This document shows, piece by piece, positions 51,440-62,424 of a stretch of 64,000 bases of DNA (position 1 is its first letter; each line of letters starts with the position of its first letter). The translations under genes were made by a program, and so were the position numbers. The DNA comes from Metellina segmentata (lineage: Eukaryota; Arthropoda; Arachnida; Araneae; Tetragnathidae), in the NCBI GenBank assembly GCA_947359465.1, contig OX375873.1, positions 94,325,478-94,389,477 on the forward strand, written 5' to 3'. The notes below the pieces were generated by a model. That model was not told where the DNA came from. It was given only the letters and a program-made list of their open reading frames with translations, and made no database searches.

Positions 51440-53245
51440 CCTTGTTTTCATAAATAAGACTTTTCATAAGTTAGACTTTAATATCCTTTCCACTCGACTC
51501 GTAACATGCCCTCATACTCCACTCGGCAATATGCCACTCGTTACATAAACAAAACTAGTTACAAGCCCTTGGTGTAAAATATATAAACACTTCCTTAACA
51601 GCAACTAACAAATACACGAAAACACTACAGAGGTTGTTTAACATGCGATTCCTGCCATCTGAGAACAGCCTAATCAAATTCCCTAATGACATCACACACT
51701 AAACCAATTAAGATATTTCAACACCAATAACACTTGCAGCGATCTCTAGATAAATTTCAGCGACTCAATCCAACGACAAAAGAATGTTAATTAAACGCAG
51801 TTCAGTGGAAGATTATTTCCTTTGCACGTAGGGTTTAAAAATACGAAACAGAAAAAGAAAAATTAATGCTGTGTGCATACCAACAATAATAATAGAAGGC
51901 TGAGATACCAAATACCACAAGCATCCTGACAGTTGAAACAACGGGAATGAATAAAATTGTGTTTCTCGAGTGTCAAAACATTACATTCTATACCAAGGAA
52001 TTTGTTCGAACCCAATATTCGAATGAATAGTGTTGGAATAAAAAGCATTCTAAATTAATTCCGACGGTTTGGTAAGGACACTAAGCCTAACGCATACGAG
52101 AACAAAGCAAATATTGTTTACTGCTTACGAAATTAAGATCTATTTCCAGGATAAAAGTACGAAAACAAGGCAGTTGAATATGTTGTACGTTCGACGCAAA
52201 AGTATAGAATAATTCATGATCTGTATCGAAATCCAATCATAGAAATACTTCTGGTACAAAAGATGCTGTAGAATAATTCATGCCCTAAGCCAAAACCCAA
52301 TCTCTAAAGTACATTGTACTACACAAAACATTAAATCGAGAATAAAGAAGTTCTTGTTCCAGAAAATAAGCATACTGATAGAAGCGGAGATAAAAGACAA
52401 GTTACGAAGCATTATTCTCATAGATCAGTTTCACATAGATTCCTTAACGGAAGCACCCGTTGTTACTGGAATTGATTACATGCGGATTGAAGGGTTTAGA
52501 ATAGGTACATCTAAAAATATTTTTTCTTATATTTATTGAATTACTTTTCGCCTAGATAAAGATTTAACAGATTACAAAAATACCAATGTGTATATAAGTG
52601 ATTCGTTTGAACCAGAAACTGACAAACTCTGATTTCAAACTTAAATTTGAAATTTGTTAAATAGGGACCTGTAATTAGCATATTTTTAACATGGCAGCAC
52701 GTGTAGCCTTTAATAAATCCATTTAAATTTTAAATTGCAGCTTTATTTATTCTGTCGAAGTATTTTTATCTAATTCACTAATCACTCACTAACGGCAAAA
52801 TACCATGTGATTTCTACTTTTGCTCATTAATAACATAGCCTAACATAGAAAGCGGTTACTTTTTTTTCATGGGGAATCATTGTACAATTTCGACAAGCTG
52901 CGCCAAACAACCCCAAGTTGATTTATGTATTCACATAAGGAGGGTTTATAGAGACGCAGAAGAGATGAATACACCCCGGGAGGAATTGAACATGAACCGC
53001 CTAAAACCACTATCACCTAGAGTTTCTCTTGGTGGAACATAAAGTTCTTTCTCAAAGAGGCAGATTATTTGCAGAGTGCTAGCGCAACGGGGCAAATGCA
53101 GAGAATTTCGAAGAATTTCTATCGTTGAAATTCGTTGTATTCGCTCATGTAACTCTTGTATCGTAGGTAACTGCGGTAGTACTGTAGATTAGAAGAAAAA
53201 CCTTGTATTCACCAACAAATACGCATCTGAGAAATGTCGCCTTAA
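51440..53245. other. no gene seen
   Basis: AT-rich sequence with chance frames only. A repeat-B-like word (GCTGCGCCAAACAACCCC) occurs at about 52900-52920. Confidence 0.45.
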
Positions 53246-53248
53246 TGT

Positions 53249-53393
53249 GTAAGTAGACACATGGATGAAATTACTTATGCAAACGCATGCCGATAATCGT
53301 GCACATGCCAATCGCTTGCGTATTCACAAGAAATATCTATCAGGCGCCCTTACGCAGTAACTTGTGATCTACTTTTTCTATGTGTCCACTTAG
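53249..53393. mobile_element. possible ~145-bp MITE
   Basis: TAAGTAGACACAT at the left and the complement of the right end, TAAGTGGACACAT, form inverted repeats with one mismatch. Inner sequence is not palindromic. The target duplication is unclear. Confidence 0.4.
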
Positions 53394-53786
53394 CAAGTTT
53401 CCTGCACTACGGATATGAATATTTAGAATTCTAAACTAAGAAAGATTATAATTTAAACACTACTAGTTGATAGAGGAATGGTTGATTCATAGACATTATA
53501 AAATTCAAAGAACAGAAATATAATACCTCGTAAGTTTAATTCCCATTTGAGCTTTCATGACACCAATACATTTATATTGTTTGGTCTGTTTGGGTTATAT
53601 GATGGAAGAGCTATATTTACATTTATATTGGTATTCTCATTCAGTAATCAAATACCAAGTATGTAAAAGTAAGAAATAGTTTAAAAAATAAACTTAAAAG
53701 AAATCAGTTCGATTATTTTCTAAATTAAACATAGCTTACTTCATTATAAATTTATACACAGTACTGAACTTTGATAGTAACTTAAA

Positions 53787-54090
53787 GGTAGTTGAATTAA
53801 AGTCGCAATGGAGTAACACACCAATTGACGACGGTCCGTGATCAATTCTCGAAGGAAAGGTCCAAGTACATCACCTCGTAATTTTGAACCACGGTCATAT
53901 GACAAGGACAATAACTAAGATGGCACCAAAGTCTCTAAACTTCCACACCTCACCAATCTGTGGACATTCTAGGCCACGACAAATTTAACGTGCACCGGAC
54001 CCCACGCACACGAGTCTTTGGTTTGATGGAGTTTCAAACTCACAACACTCGTTTACTGATCATCTACTTTTCCAACCGGGCCATCGTAAC
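53787..54090 (-). repeat. SINE-A, near full-length copy
   Basis: GTTGAATTAAAGTCGCAATG, GACGACGGTCCGTGATCAAT, TTTTGAACCACGGTCATATG and CACGACAAATTTAACGTGCA run in family order to CTACTTTTCCAACCGGGCCA, the complement of a box A-like head. Confidence 0.82.
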
Positions 54091-54661
54091 TTTAAATACT
54101 TAAATGGTCGGAGTTTGGGAAATATTAACATGTACTAAATACGTCATACTAGAAGCATTTGATTGCAGGGGTACATCATGGAAAAGCAAAATGCGTCGAA
54201 CTTTTAACATGCGACACTTCACATCCAAATTTTCTGGAAACCAGATAACGAACAGTCACCATAGCTACCGAAATGAGACCCAGCCTGGGGAAGGCAGCAA
54301 AATCGCAAATCCCCCTAAAAGGCCATTTCACGAAGCGTTTTAGGAAGCCGTATTTTCCGTTCGCGGGAAAATCACGACATCCATTTGCCACTTATTGGAA
54401 GAGATGGAATCCGAAGCCCTCTGAAAGGGGATTATGTGCAGTCCTGGACTGACTGGGCGCCTCTTTCGCAGATATGGAAAGCGGCTCAGCGAGGCCTGTC
54501 CTCATTAATTCGTCAGGAGGCGAGTCTGAAGCAGCGATTATGTGACCTCTTGATATAAAGCCTCCCATAGTCGTGCGATTGGGCTCAGCCGCTTTAATAA
54601 ATCCACAGCTGTGGGTGGACGTATTAATTGCATTGGTGGGAGATGTGGAGGAATCTCACAA

Positions 54662-54775
54662 TCGGGAATACGATGGGTGGTGATAGGTGCCAGAAATGAG
54701 TAGGGTCGGATAGCTGGGAATGAATTGCGAGCCATAAATTTAAGAGCACTCGAATTACTCTGGAGGAGAAGCTTG
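54662..54775 (+). repeat. left arm of a ~110-bp inverted repeat pair
   Basis: Nearly the complement of 56300-56415. Shared words on this strand are GGGTGGTGATAGRTGCCAGA, AATGAATTGCGAG and CGAATTACTCTGGAGGAGAA. It borders the (AT)n tract and the Tc1-A element. Confidence 0.88.
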
Positions 54776-54879
54776 AGAAAGAATGCGTTTGCTTTGTATG
54801 GAGCAATATATCACTTGTAAGCCACAAGAGCTTCAGCATATGGTTTTAGGAAAGAGTCAATGAAAGGGTTAAGATTGAA

Positions 54880-54909
54880 ATTTATATATATATATATATA
54901 ATATATATA

Positions 54910-54977
<68 letters not shown>

Positions 54978-54994
54978 TATATATATATAAATAT

Positions 54995-55060
<66 letters not shown>
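54880..55060. repeat. (AT)n microsatellite, ~180 bp
   Basis: It is almost pure TA repeats with a few extra A or T. Tc1-A is inserted at its right end, at a TA, the required target. Confidence 0.97.
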
Positions 55061-55063
<3 letters not shown>

Positions 55064-56294
55064 TACCCTACAATAATGGACCGGACGGCATCGGATTTTA
55101 TGCAAATCCAGTGCTCGCACGTGACCTGTTAAGGTTAAATACGATACGCATAGAGGTAACGTCGTTAGTTACGTGTGAAATTGTGACAATAAGTCAAAAC
55201 GAAAGAAACTTAGTGACTTTGAAGAAGGTGTTATAGTTGGTTGTCACATTAGTGGCAAGTCTATTCGCGCAATTGCGGTAGAATTATCACAGCCACGGTC
55301 AACTGTTGGTGATGTCGAGAAGAAGTGGAAGACTACGGGAGTTGGGACACAAACTACACACACGTTGGGCGTCCCCGTAAACCGATCGAACGGGATCGGC
55401 GTGTCCTGAAGCTTGAGGTTGTTAAGAACCGCAAGAAAACCACTCCAAATCATCAACAGTGAGTTTCAACAGGCAGAAGGGGTTACGGTGCACCCCAATA
55501 CTTTCCGGAAAGTACTGCACGCCTTCAATATCCGCGGATGTGTTGCCGCACACAAACCAAACATCACCCCATCCAACAAAGCCGGCAGACACGCTTGGTG
55601 TTTGCAACGTCGCAACTGGACTGTGGAGGACCACCCGAAAACTGTTTCATGGAGCGACGAGTCACGCTACATGCTCTTCCAGTCGGATGGGCGTACCTGG
55701 GTTTGGCGAATGCCAGGCGAACGTCTGTTATCCGAGTGCGTCGTTCCAACTGTCAAGTTCGGTGGTGGTTGTGTACTTGTTTTGGGGTGTTTTTCGTGGT
55801 ATGGCCTGGGATCTATGCATGTTGTTCTTTGTTAATTGAACGAAGACGCCAACATGAACACATTTTGGACAGTCAAGTTATTCATAGATTCGGACAATTT
55901 TATGGAATGGGCGAACGTTACTTCCAGGAGACGACAACGCTCCATGTCATATTGCAGTCTCTGTCAAGCAGTGGTATCCAGATACGAATGTAAAACGTAA
56001 TCTCTGACCTACTCAGAGTCCCGACCTAAACCACATAGAACATTTTTGGCACGAGTTAGAGCGACGCTTAAGGACCAGGGAACCACGTCCCAAATCTACA
56101 GCTGAGCTGGCGACATTTTTGCAGCAGGAATGGACACAAATACCCATAGCTGTGTGTCAAAACCTTGTCGAAAATATCTCCAGAAGGGTTTCTAGTGCAA
56201 TTACAGCACGTGGGGAACCATCCCCTTATTAAAGCATGTATTATTTCCCTTATACCGTCACAACTTGCTGTCCGGTCCATTATTGCAGGGTAGT
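55061..56294 (+). mobile_element. Tc1-A element, full length (1.23 kb)
   Basis: The ends CACTACCCTACAATAATGG and CCATTATTGCAGGGTAGT are inverted repeats. The left flank is the TA of the microsatellite. The last base and the right TA are altered (GGGTAGTACTT). It encodes a broken transposase and is the full-length relative of the deleted copy at 24224-24763. Confidence 0.93.
55190..56232 (+). pseudogene. Tc1-A transposase, broken
   Basis: Frames in order give LSDFEEGVIVG and SIRAIAVELS (helix-turn-helix), then VSWSDESRYMLF with the first catalytic Asp, a DNAPCH block with the second, and SPDLNHIEHFWHELE with the third acidic residue, 34 residues further (DD34E). The end is SAITARGEPSPY. Stops near 55406, 55833 and 56006 and at least three frameshifts inactivate it. 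The N-terminal region deleted from the 24-kb copy is present here. Confidence 0.9.
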
Positions 56295-56299
56295 ACTTC

Positions 56300-56415
56300 T
56301 CAATCTTCTCCTCCAGAGTAATTCGAGTGCTCTTAAATTTATGACTCGCAATTCATTCCCAGTCATCCGAACCCACTCATTTCTGGCATCTATCACCACC
56401 CATGCATTTTTTCCA
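56300..56415 (-). repeat. right arm of the ~110-bp inverted repeat pair
   Basis: Starts six bases after Tc1-A with TCTCAATCTTCTCCTCCAGA and runs through CATCTATCACCACCCAT. It is the inverted partner of 54662-54775. Confidence 0.88.
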
Positions 56416-56539
56416 ATGCTATGAACTCTGATGTTTCTGATAGCTTCTCTCTTGAGGTGAGGATGATGAATCCAGAGGGTGAGCACGACGGCCTCCTGTT
56501 GAATAATAACTGTGAGCTGGGACGGACACCTTATGCTAG

Positions 56540-56730
56540 GGGGGGGGGTCGAGCAGGCTGTCGGGGGTCTCCGACCACGTCTCGGATAACCTAGCGCGCC
56601 TCCCATATGCCTGGTCCTTCTTTCGTTTTCTTATTCGGGGCTTTCCCTATCAATCCAGTGTGGGTTTAAAGTAACTCGGTACGGAGGGGTCTGCTCCCAC
56701 TCAGAGAGATAGAGAGAGATAGGAACATGT
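56540..56730 (+). repeat. SINE-like repeat with (GAGA)n tail, same family as 39053
   Basis: GGCTTTCCCTATC, CAGTGTGGGTTTAAAGTAAC and TCGGTACGGAGGGGTCTGCT match the 3' part of the insertion at 39053-39327. It ends in AGAGAGATAGAGAGAGATAG. A run of nine G at 56541-56549 lies near its 5' side. Its start is uncertain. Confidence 0.65.
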
Positions 56731-56951
56731 ACATAGTCATTTTAAAGATGTTAAAAAAATTTCAAATCGTGCAACGTTTTTAGTTTTTTTTACGCCCGAT
56801 GAAAGTCAAAAAAGGCTTGTTGAAAATAAGTTGCACCAGACATACACAGGAAATTAAATGCTCGCTAACGTTTCTATGAATTTCAATTACATCGAACAAT
56901 CGGTTCTGGCTTCTATATCTAAAGGTTCTTGGTGTGAATCTTGAGAAAAGT

Positions 56952-57080
56952 TTGTATGTTTGGCTGTCTGGAATGAATGTATGGACTCTTCAATCGGGTT
57001 GTGCCTACACTATGTGAGGTGTAACGTAAACCCATCCTCCGTATTGCAACAGAGTAACGCAATGTGGTTCAAACATCCAC
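56952..57080 (+). repeat. repeat E, uninterrupted copy
   Basis: It is the continuous counterpart of 1390-1465 plus 2237-2310. The junction point here reads GCCTACACTATGTGAGG. Confidence 0.65.
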
Positions 57081-57119
57081 CTTTGCAATGCCGCAATGAT
57101 CAATTGGCCCAGCATAAAA

Positions 57120-57925
57120 GCGTTTTTTTTTTTAATTCTTATTTTTAAAACAAACTAGAATGAAATTGATTGACCGAATCCAGAGTACATAACGGTAAAG
57201 TATCACATTTTCCGTAACACCGTCCATATCACATTTTGTAAAATTGAAAGCAGTTCAACACAGCATGTCACGAATTTATCGCCACGTGAAGATACTTGAA
57301 CATGCGCCATCTTCGATACTCTAGAATTCAGAAGTTAAAGAACAGTTGTAATAACTTACATTATTTCTAACAATATGTCTAGCATGGGCGACATTTTCTG
57401 AATATAACCTATTTAGAATAGAAAAATAGCATGCTAAAATACAAAATAATTCACACATAACAGCTAACATTCGTTATCGGAGATACTAGAACGCTACGTT
57501 TCGCAATTCAAAACAGCATCTCCCAATTCAGGCGTCAAAAACAACACACATACTGTAGTCAGTCAAAAGAATCACTCCTCTGTTAGAGAAAACGTGAAAG
57601 TCAATTTATTACCAGCCATTCACATCTAAGGACTCATGAGGAAAAATTAAAAGAGAGCGGAATCAAGATGAAAAAGCAGAAATGGCTTTCGTGCCTGGTG
57701 TCTGCAAAAGCAAGAGTAAATAAGTTCCTTACGGGCAACCGCCAGAGTGAGATAAAGTGAGAAGCCACCTAAAGGAAACAATGTGCTGGTGGAATTGAAT
57801 CTGGTCGCAGAAGGGGCTGTTAGTTTCTTTTATGTTCGTGTCATAAACATGATTCAATTTCTCTGATACTTTCATAAAACAAGGCAATACCTTTCTCTAT
57901 TGCAGAATATATATAACCGTCTTCA
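57120..57925. other. no gene recognised
   Basis: Mixed composition, no coding or repeat signal identified. Confidence 0.45.
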
Positions 57926-57929
57926 GGGT

Positions 57930-59330
57930 TTCTTCTTTTGTTTCCAACTGGTATGATAGTTTGCGGTTCGGAACATGGTCATTTTTTTAAGTAAACAAAG
58001 AAACATTTAGAAAAACAGATTTGGGGTTAATTTTGGTTATGTGGGCATTTATTTCCCATTAATAAAAGTATCCAAGGTTTTTTACATTTCCATTTAAATT
58101 CAGTTATCCGATGTGGGCATTTATTTCCCATTAATAAAAGTATCCAAGGTTTTTTACATTTCCATTTAAATGCAGTTATCCGATACGGTACATAGTCCTT
58201 TAGTGTAAACAGGAGCACATTTGGGGAAATGATACTAAGTTAACCCTGTTAGCGTTAACAGATTCCCAAGTATATATATAGTGTAATATTGCTCCTCCAC
58301 AACACATAACGACAAAATAACCAAATCTATTGGTTGAAAAATCCTAAAACAGATTCTATCGGTAAGGAAGTTCAAACTGGTTAGAAGTCCTGCAGGGAAG
58401 ACTGCAGGTTATGGAACGCATAGTGAATCCTACCAGGGTTAAAATACATTATGTAATCACTCATTTTCTATTTTAATGGGGGAAAATGCATTTTTACATT
58501 TCCGTTTAAATGCAGTTATTCGGTACGGTACACAGTCCTTTAATGTAAACAGAAGCATTTAGGGAAATGATACTAAGTTAATCCGGTTAGCGTCAACAGA
58601 TTTGAGAGTAGTGTAGTATTGCTTCCCCACAACACATAACGACAAACTAACAGAGAATATTTGTTAAAAAATCCTAAGATAAATTCTATTGGTAAGGAAG
58701 TTTAAAACTGGTTAAAAGTCATGCAGGGAAGATTGCATGTTATGGAACGCATAGATGAGTGTGAGTCCTGGGTTAAAATAAATTATGTATTCATTTTAAA
58801 TTAATGAAAACAAATGCAATTTTACAATTAGGTTTAAATGTAGTTTTTGATCCGGAATATACTTCTTTAATATAAACATGAAAATATTTACAAAAACCAT
58901 ACATACTGAGTCAGCGTTGTGTACAGTACTTTTCTATTAGTATAAAAATTTGCTTCTTTTACAGTGTAGTTTAAATGCAGTTATGTTATACGGAACACAG
59001 TTAGTTAAAGAAAACATAGAAACGTTTGGAAAACATACCAGTTTAGCATTAATTATGTAGACATTAATTTTCCATAAGCGAAAAATATCGCTTCTTTACA
59101 TTGTTGTTTAAAAGTAGCTATCCAGTACGGAACACAGTTATTTAATGCAAGCACAGAATTGTTTGTCAAGAAAATTTGTTTATGAATTATTAATTACGTG
59201 GATAATCATTTCTTATCAGTGTAAAAATTGGCTTCTTTTAAAATGTAGTTTAAATGTAGTTATGCGGTACAGGAAATAGTAAGTTAAAGAAAACAGAAAC
59301 AATTGAAAAAACACTGGTTTAGTTATAGTA
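57930..59330. repeat. array of diverged tandem units (143-bp and 337-bp forms)
   Basis: A core word like GTTTAAATGCAGTTATCCG followed by TACGGTACACAGTYNTTTAA recurs at about 58094, 58166, 58503, 58840, 58970, 59110 and 59250. The first two are a near-perfect 72-bp duplication. The next are about 337 bp apart because of an extra block (CACAACACATAACGAC, GGTAAGGAAGTT, GTTATGGAACGCATAG). The last ones are about 140 bp apart. Units become more diverged to the right. Confidence 0.85.
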
Positions 59331-59334
59331 TTAA

Positions 59335-59580
59335 AGCGACGATGGCTCGCTGACTCTTGCCAACCCCCGGTGATTGCTAGGTACAAATGAACTTCACATG
59401 CACCGCCGTGATGGCCTCGAAGTGGCTATTACCAACAACGTAAATCAAATCATGCTAGAATCGGAAAACTTAGCAGGGTTCCAAAGACTGACGTCAGCGG
59501 TCGAAAAACGCAAAATTCGTAGTGGGCAAGTATTACAAAGTGATACTTCAGGGTTAATCTACTACCAAATCAAAAATTAA
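59335..59580 (+). other. GC-richer island with a 68-codon frame, origin unknown
   Basis: The island splits the tandem array. It starts with TTGCCAACCCCCGGTGATTG, a word shared with the palindrome cluster at 60940-60975. A frame from ATG-less CTAGG (about 59374) to a stop at 59580 includes HRRDGLEVAITNN and SAVEKRKIRSGQVLQSD. It looks more like protein than its surroundings, but I do not recognise it. It may be cargo carried by a Helitron-like element. Confidence 0.35.
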
Positions 59581-59709
59581 GAATTATATTCAAATTAGAT
59601 TTTATTTTTACAAGTTACAAAAAAAAGTTATACATGAATGAGAAAAAATTTAGAAACATGATTATCACATGTGATATTTCCGAACTGAAGAGGATAATAG
59701 TAGAGATTA

Positions 59710-59930
59710 TGCGGGTATTCATTTTCCACTAGCTAAAACTAACATTTTTTACATGATAGCTTAGCTATACAGTGCGGGACAGTCGTTTGAAATGAACATA
59801 AAAACAGTTATAAAAGTATACACGTTTAACATTAGTATGCGGGCATTCATTTTTTAGGGGGAAAAATTCGAATTTTTTACAGCACAGTTTAAATGTAGTT
59901 ATTGCAAAGAAGCAACTAACGATATAACGA
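59710..59930. repeat. last units of the tandem array
   Basis: GCGGGYATTCATTTTY and TTTTTTACA, then GTTTAAATGTAGTTATTGC, occur at about 59720-59780 and 59840-59905. These are units of the array resumed after the island at 59335-59580. Confidence 0.65.
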
Positions 59931-60525
59931 AACTGAAAGCGGAGCATTAAAAGGACGTCTAATGGCTTCGAAATGTGTTACATTTAAATAAAATGTGTAC
60001 AAACGGTTATTTTACGTCAAATTTCATACTTCATTTAATGACTAGCTGAATCGTTAATAAATATAATTTGGTTAATAATGGCATCAACTTAATAGAGGGT
60101 TCCCATAATTTCGGCAGTAAACGCTTTTGAAAAAATTGTTTAGTATATTTCATAAATTATCTTTATGCAATCCTAAAAAAAATACACGAAAATTTGTAAA
60201 AGCATCTTTAAGACAAATGCAACAAACGAAATATGCAGATGTGCAACAAAGCAACTTAATATTTTTAAAGCGATTTTTATTTTATGAATACAACTATGTT
60301 TGTAATAAAATGAGAAGAGATAAAAAATCAAGCATTTAAACTTAGAACAGTATACAACCATACCTAGTAAAATGTATCATTTATGACTCAGTGATATTAC
60401 TGAAGTAGGGTGCAAATGACAAGCAGAATAAAACACGGTAAAATTTCAGCTAGCTGAAATTCTTATTCATAGGACCTTATATTCAATGGTCAATATATAT
60501 TGGTCAATGTATATTGACCAACATA

Positions 60526-60720
60526 TCTATATATATAAAATTCAAATACCACTCACTCACTGATTCATCACTGTATCTCAAGAACTACAAGTCCTACGAA
60601 GCTGAAATTTTGCAGGGTGATTCTTCTTATACCGTAGGGGTGCACTAAGAAAGGATTTAGAAAAATTCGAATCCTAAGAGGCCTAAAATTGACCTAAGGT
60701 CTAAGCCAAAAGCAATTTGA
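60526..60720 (+). mobile_element. Helitron-like 5' end
   Basis: TCTATATATATAAAATTC preceded by A, followed by CACTGTATCTCAAGAACTAC and GAAGCTGAAATTTTGCAGGG, resembles the 5' ends of many animal Helitrons (A|TC start, then a 'full-body' AACTAC...GAAATTTTG stretch). No Rep/helicase gene is present, so it would be non-autonomous. Confidence 0.55.
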
Positions 60721-60918
60721 AATTGCCATAGAAATAACATTGAGTATAAAACGATTGCTATACGCATCTCAGATTGCTTTACCAGTGTTGATCGAAAAAC
60801 AATTTCCTTATAATAAATTAAATTATAATATTCATGTTTGAACTGAATTTTTACATATTTCCCTGATGAAAATAATATTTATAAATATTTGATTGACGAA
60901 GAAAGAATATTTAGAACA

Positions 60919-61220
60919 CTAGGGGGCTCCGCCCCCTGCTCGCTTATGCTCGCCAACCCCCGGGGATTGCTGCGCAATCCCATTTGGTTTGCTTCGCAAA
61001 CCAACACTCCTTTCACAGATGTCATTTGGTTTGCTTCGCAAACCAACATTCCTTTCACAGAGTGAAACTATCTGAATAATTCGTATTATGCTGATTTCAC
61101 TTTCCGGTACATGACGTCACAGCGAGGGCTTCGCGCCCTGCTCGCTTACGCTCGCCGACCCCGGGGATTGCTACGCAATCCCGTTTGGTTTGCTTTCTCA
61201 AACCAATACTTCTTTCGCAA
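60919..61220 (-). mobile_element. palindrome cluster with a Helitron-like 3' end
   Basis: On the minus strand the left edge reads a GGGGGC hairpin (three-base loop) followed by CTAG and then T, the form of a Helitron 3' end. To the right lie GGATTGC/GCAATCC and TGGTTTGC/GCAAACCA hairpins with three-base loops, and a second, diverged block of the same words at 61127-61210. TTTGGTTTGCTTCGCAAACC and the following ~20 bases are tandemly repeated (60980-61060). Its relation to the + strand 5' end at 60526 is unclear. Confidence 0.6.
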
Positions 61221-61239
61221 TTGATTTCACTTTTTTTTG

Positions 61240-62420
61240 CTTTAACACTTAATGCACCCTAAACTAACAGCCGCATCAGTAAAAAATCTTCTGTATCTTG
61301 TTCCCTGTACAATTTTAAGTAAACAGTGTTAATATCAAAACTTTACGATTGTACTTTGTCGGTAAACTGTCTTGAGAACAGAGGGAAAAAAGCGAGCCTT
61401 TTTCCTCGCCAAATAAAAAGAAATCGTTTTTATGGCAATTGTTGCTACGATAAATTTGATATCTGGCAAACCCGATAGTAGAAAATGCAACCCACTGCTG
61501 TTTGCGGAACCAGCTATGCGAACTGAAAAATACGAAATTTGTGTCACCAACTTTTGATTGCATCGAATTTATTTATGAACCAATTTTAAAAATAATTGTA
61601 CCGTAAGAAAGAGTACATTGTGAGGTATACTGCAATATTTTTAAAATTAAAAACTAACAGTAATACTATATAGATATGACCATTTTAGTTTTGTATCGGA
61701 AGTTACGATCTGAAAGTTCCGAAAATTGTATGACCTACTTTTAATTGCATCGATTTTTGTTTATTAACCAATTTGAAAAATAATTGTACCATAAGAAAGA
61801 GTGTAATGTAGTGTATTCAGTGATGTTCTCAAATTTAAAAAATAATGGTTTTTGCCGTAGACATAACGGTTTTAACAAAACGTAGCGAAAATATCCGAAG
61901 ATTCCGAATTTTGTATCACGAACTTTTGATCGCATCCAATTTAATTATTAACCGATTTCAAAAATAATAGTACCGTAAGAAAGAGTATATTCTGAGGTAT
62001 ACTGCGATATTTAAAAAATTAAAAACTAATAGTAATTAGATATAGATACGGCAGTTTTAAAAAAAAGTAACAAAAATGTCCCGATTTTTCCCGAATTTCA
62101 AAAAAATATTATCAAGAACCACATTTAAATTTCAAAAAAAACTCGACGAGCTGCAAAAATTTACGTTGAGAGGTACTCTTAAAAAAAACTCACGACTAAA
62201 GACTCAAATTTTGAATGTGTTTTGCTCACTCGCGGAAGAAATTTCACTTCTTCAACTTTACCACTTAATAAAACCTAAACTAATAGCTGCATTGGAAAAA
62301 AATCTTAATAATTATCCAGGGAATACGATGAAGAACAAAGCATGTTAATTTCATATTTTTCCGATCAGTACTTTCTCGAGAAACCGTCTAAGAATGGAGC
62401 TAAACAACAAAAATTTCAAT
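61240..62420. repeat. tandem array: ~190-bp units between two copies of a flanking block
   Basis: Three units at about 61539-61700, 61725-61880 and 61905-62065 share CTTTTGATTGCATC, ACCAATTTYAAAAATAATWG, TACCRTAAGAAAGAGT and AAAACTAA. A flanking block occurs at 61240-61410 and again at 62255-62420 (CACTTAATNNACCTAAACTA, then TTTSTCGNNAAACYGTCT), so the whole stretch looks like a larger unit of about 1 kb repeated in part. Confidence 0.8.
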
Positions 62421-62424
62421 TCTT

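Noticed and set aside
54869..55120. 83-codon minus-strand frame of alternating Tyr and Ile
   Set aside because: It is the translation of the (AT)n microsatellite and has no coding meaning.
58027..58218. 63-codon minus-strand frame with two Cys/His repeats (KWKCKKPW...NKCPH)
   Set aside because: I considered a zinc-finger array. The spacing does not fit C2H2 fingers, and the repetition follows from the 72-bp DNA duplication.
57930..59930. CRISPR-like array
   Set aside because: Units are diverged, have no short identical repeats with unique spacers, and the DNA is eukaryotic.
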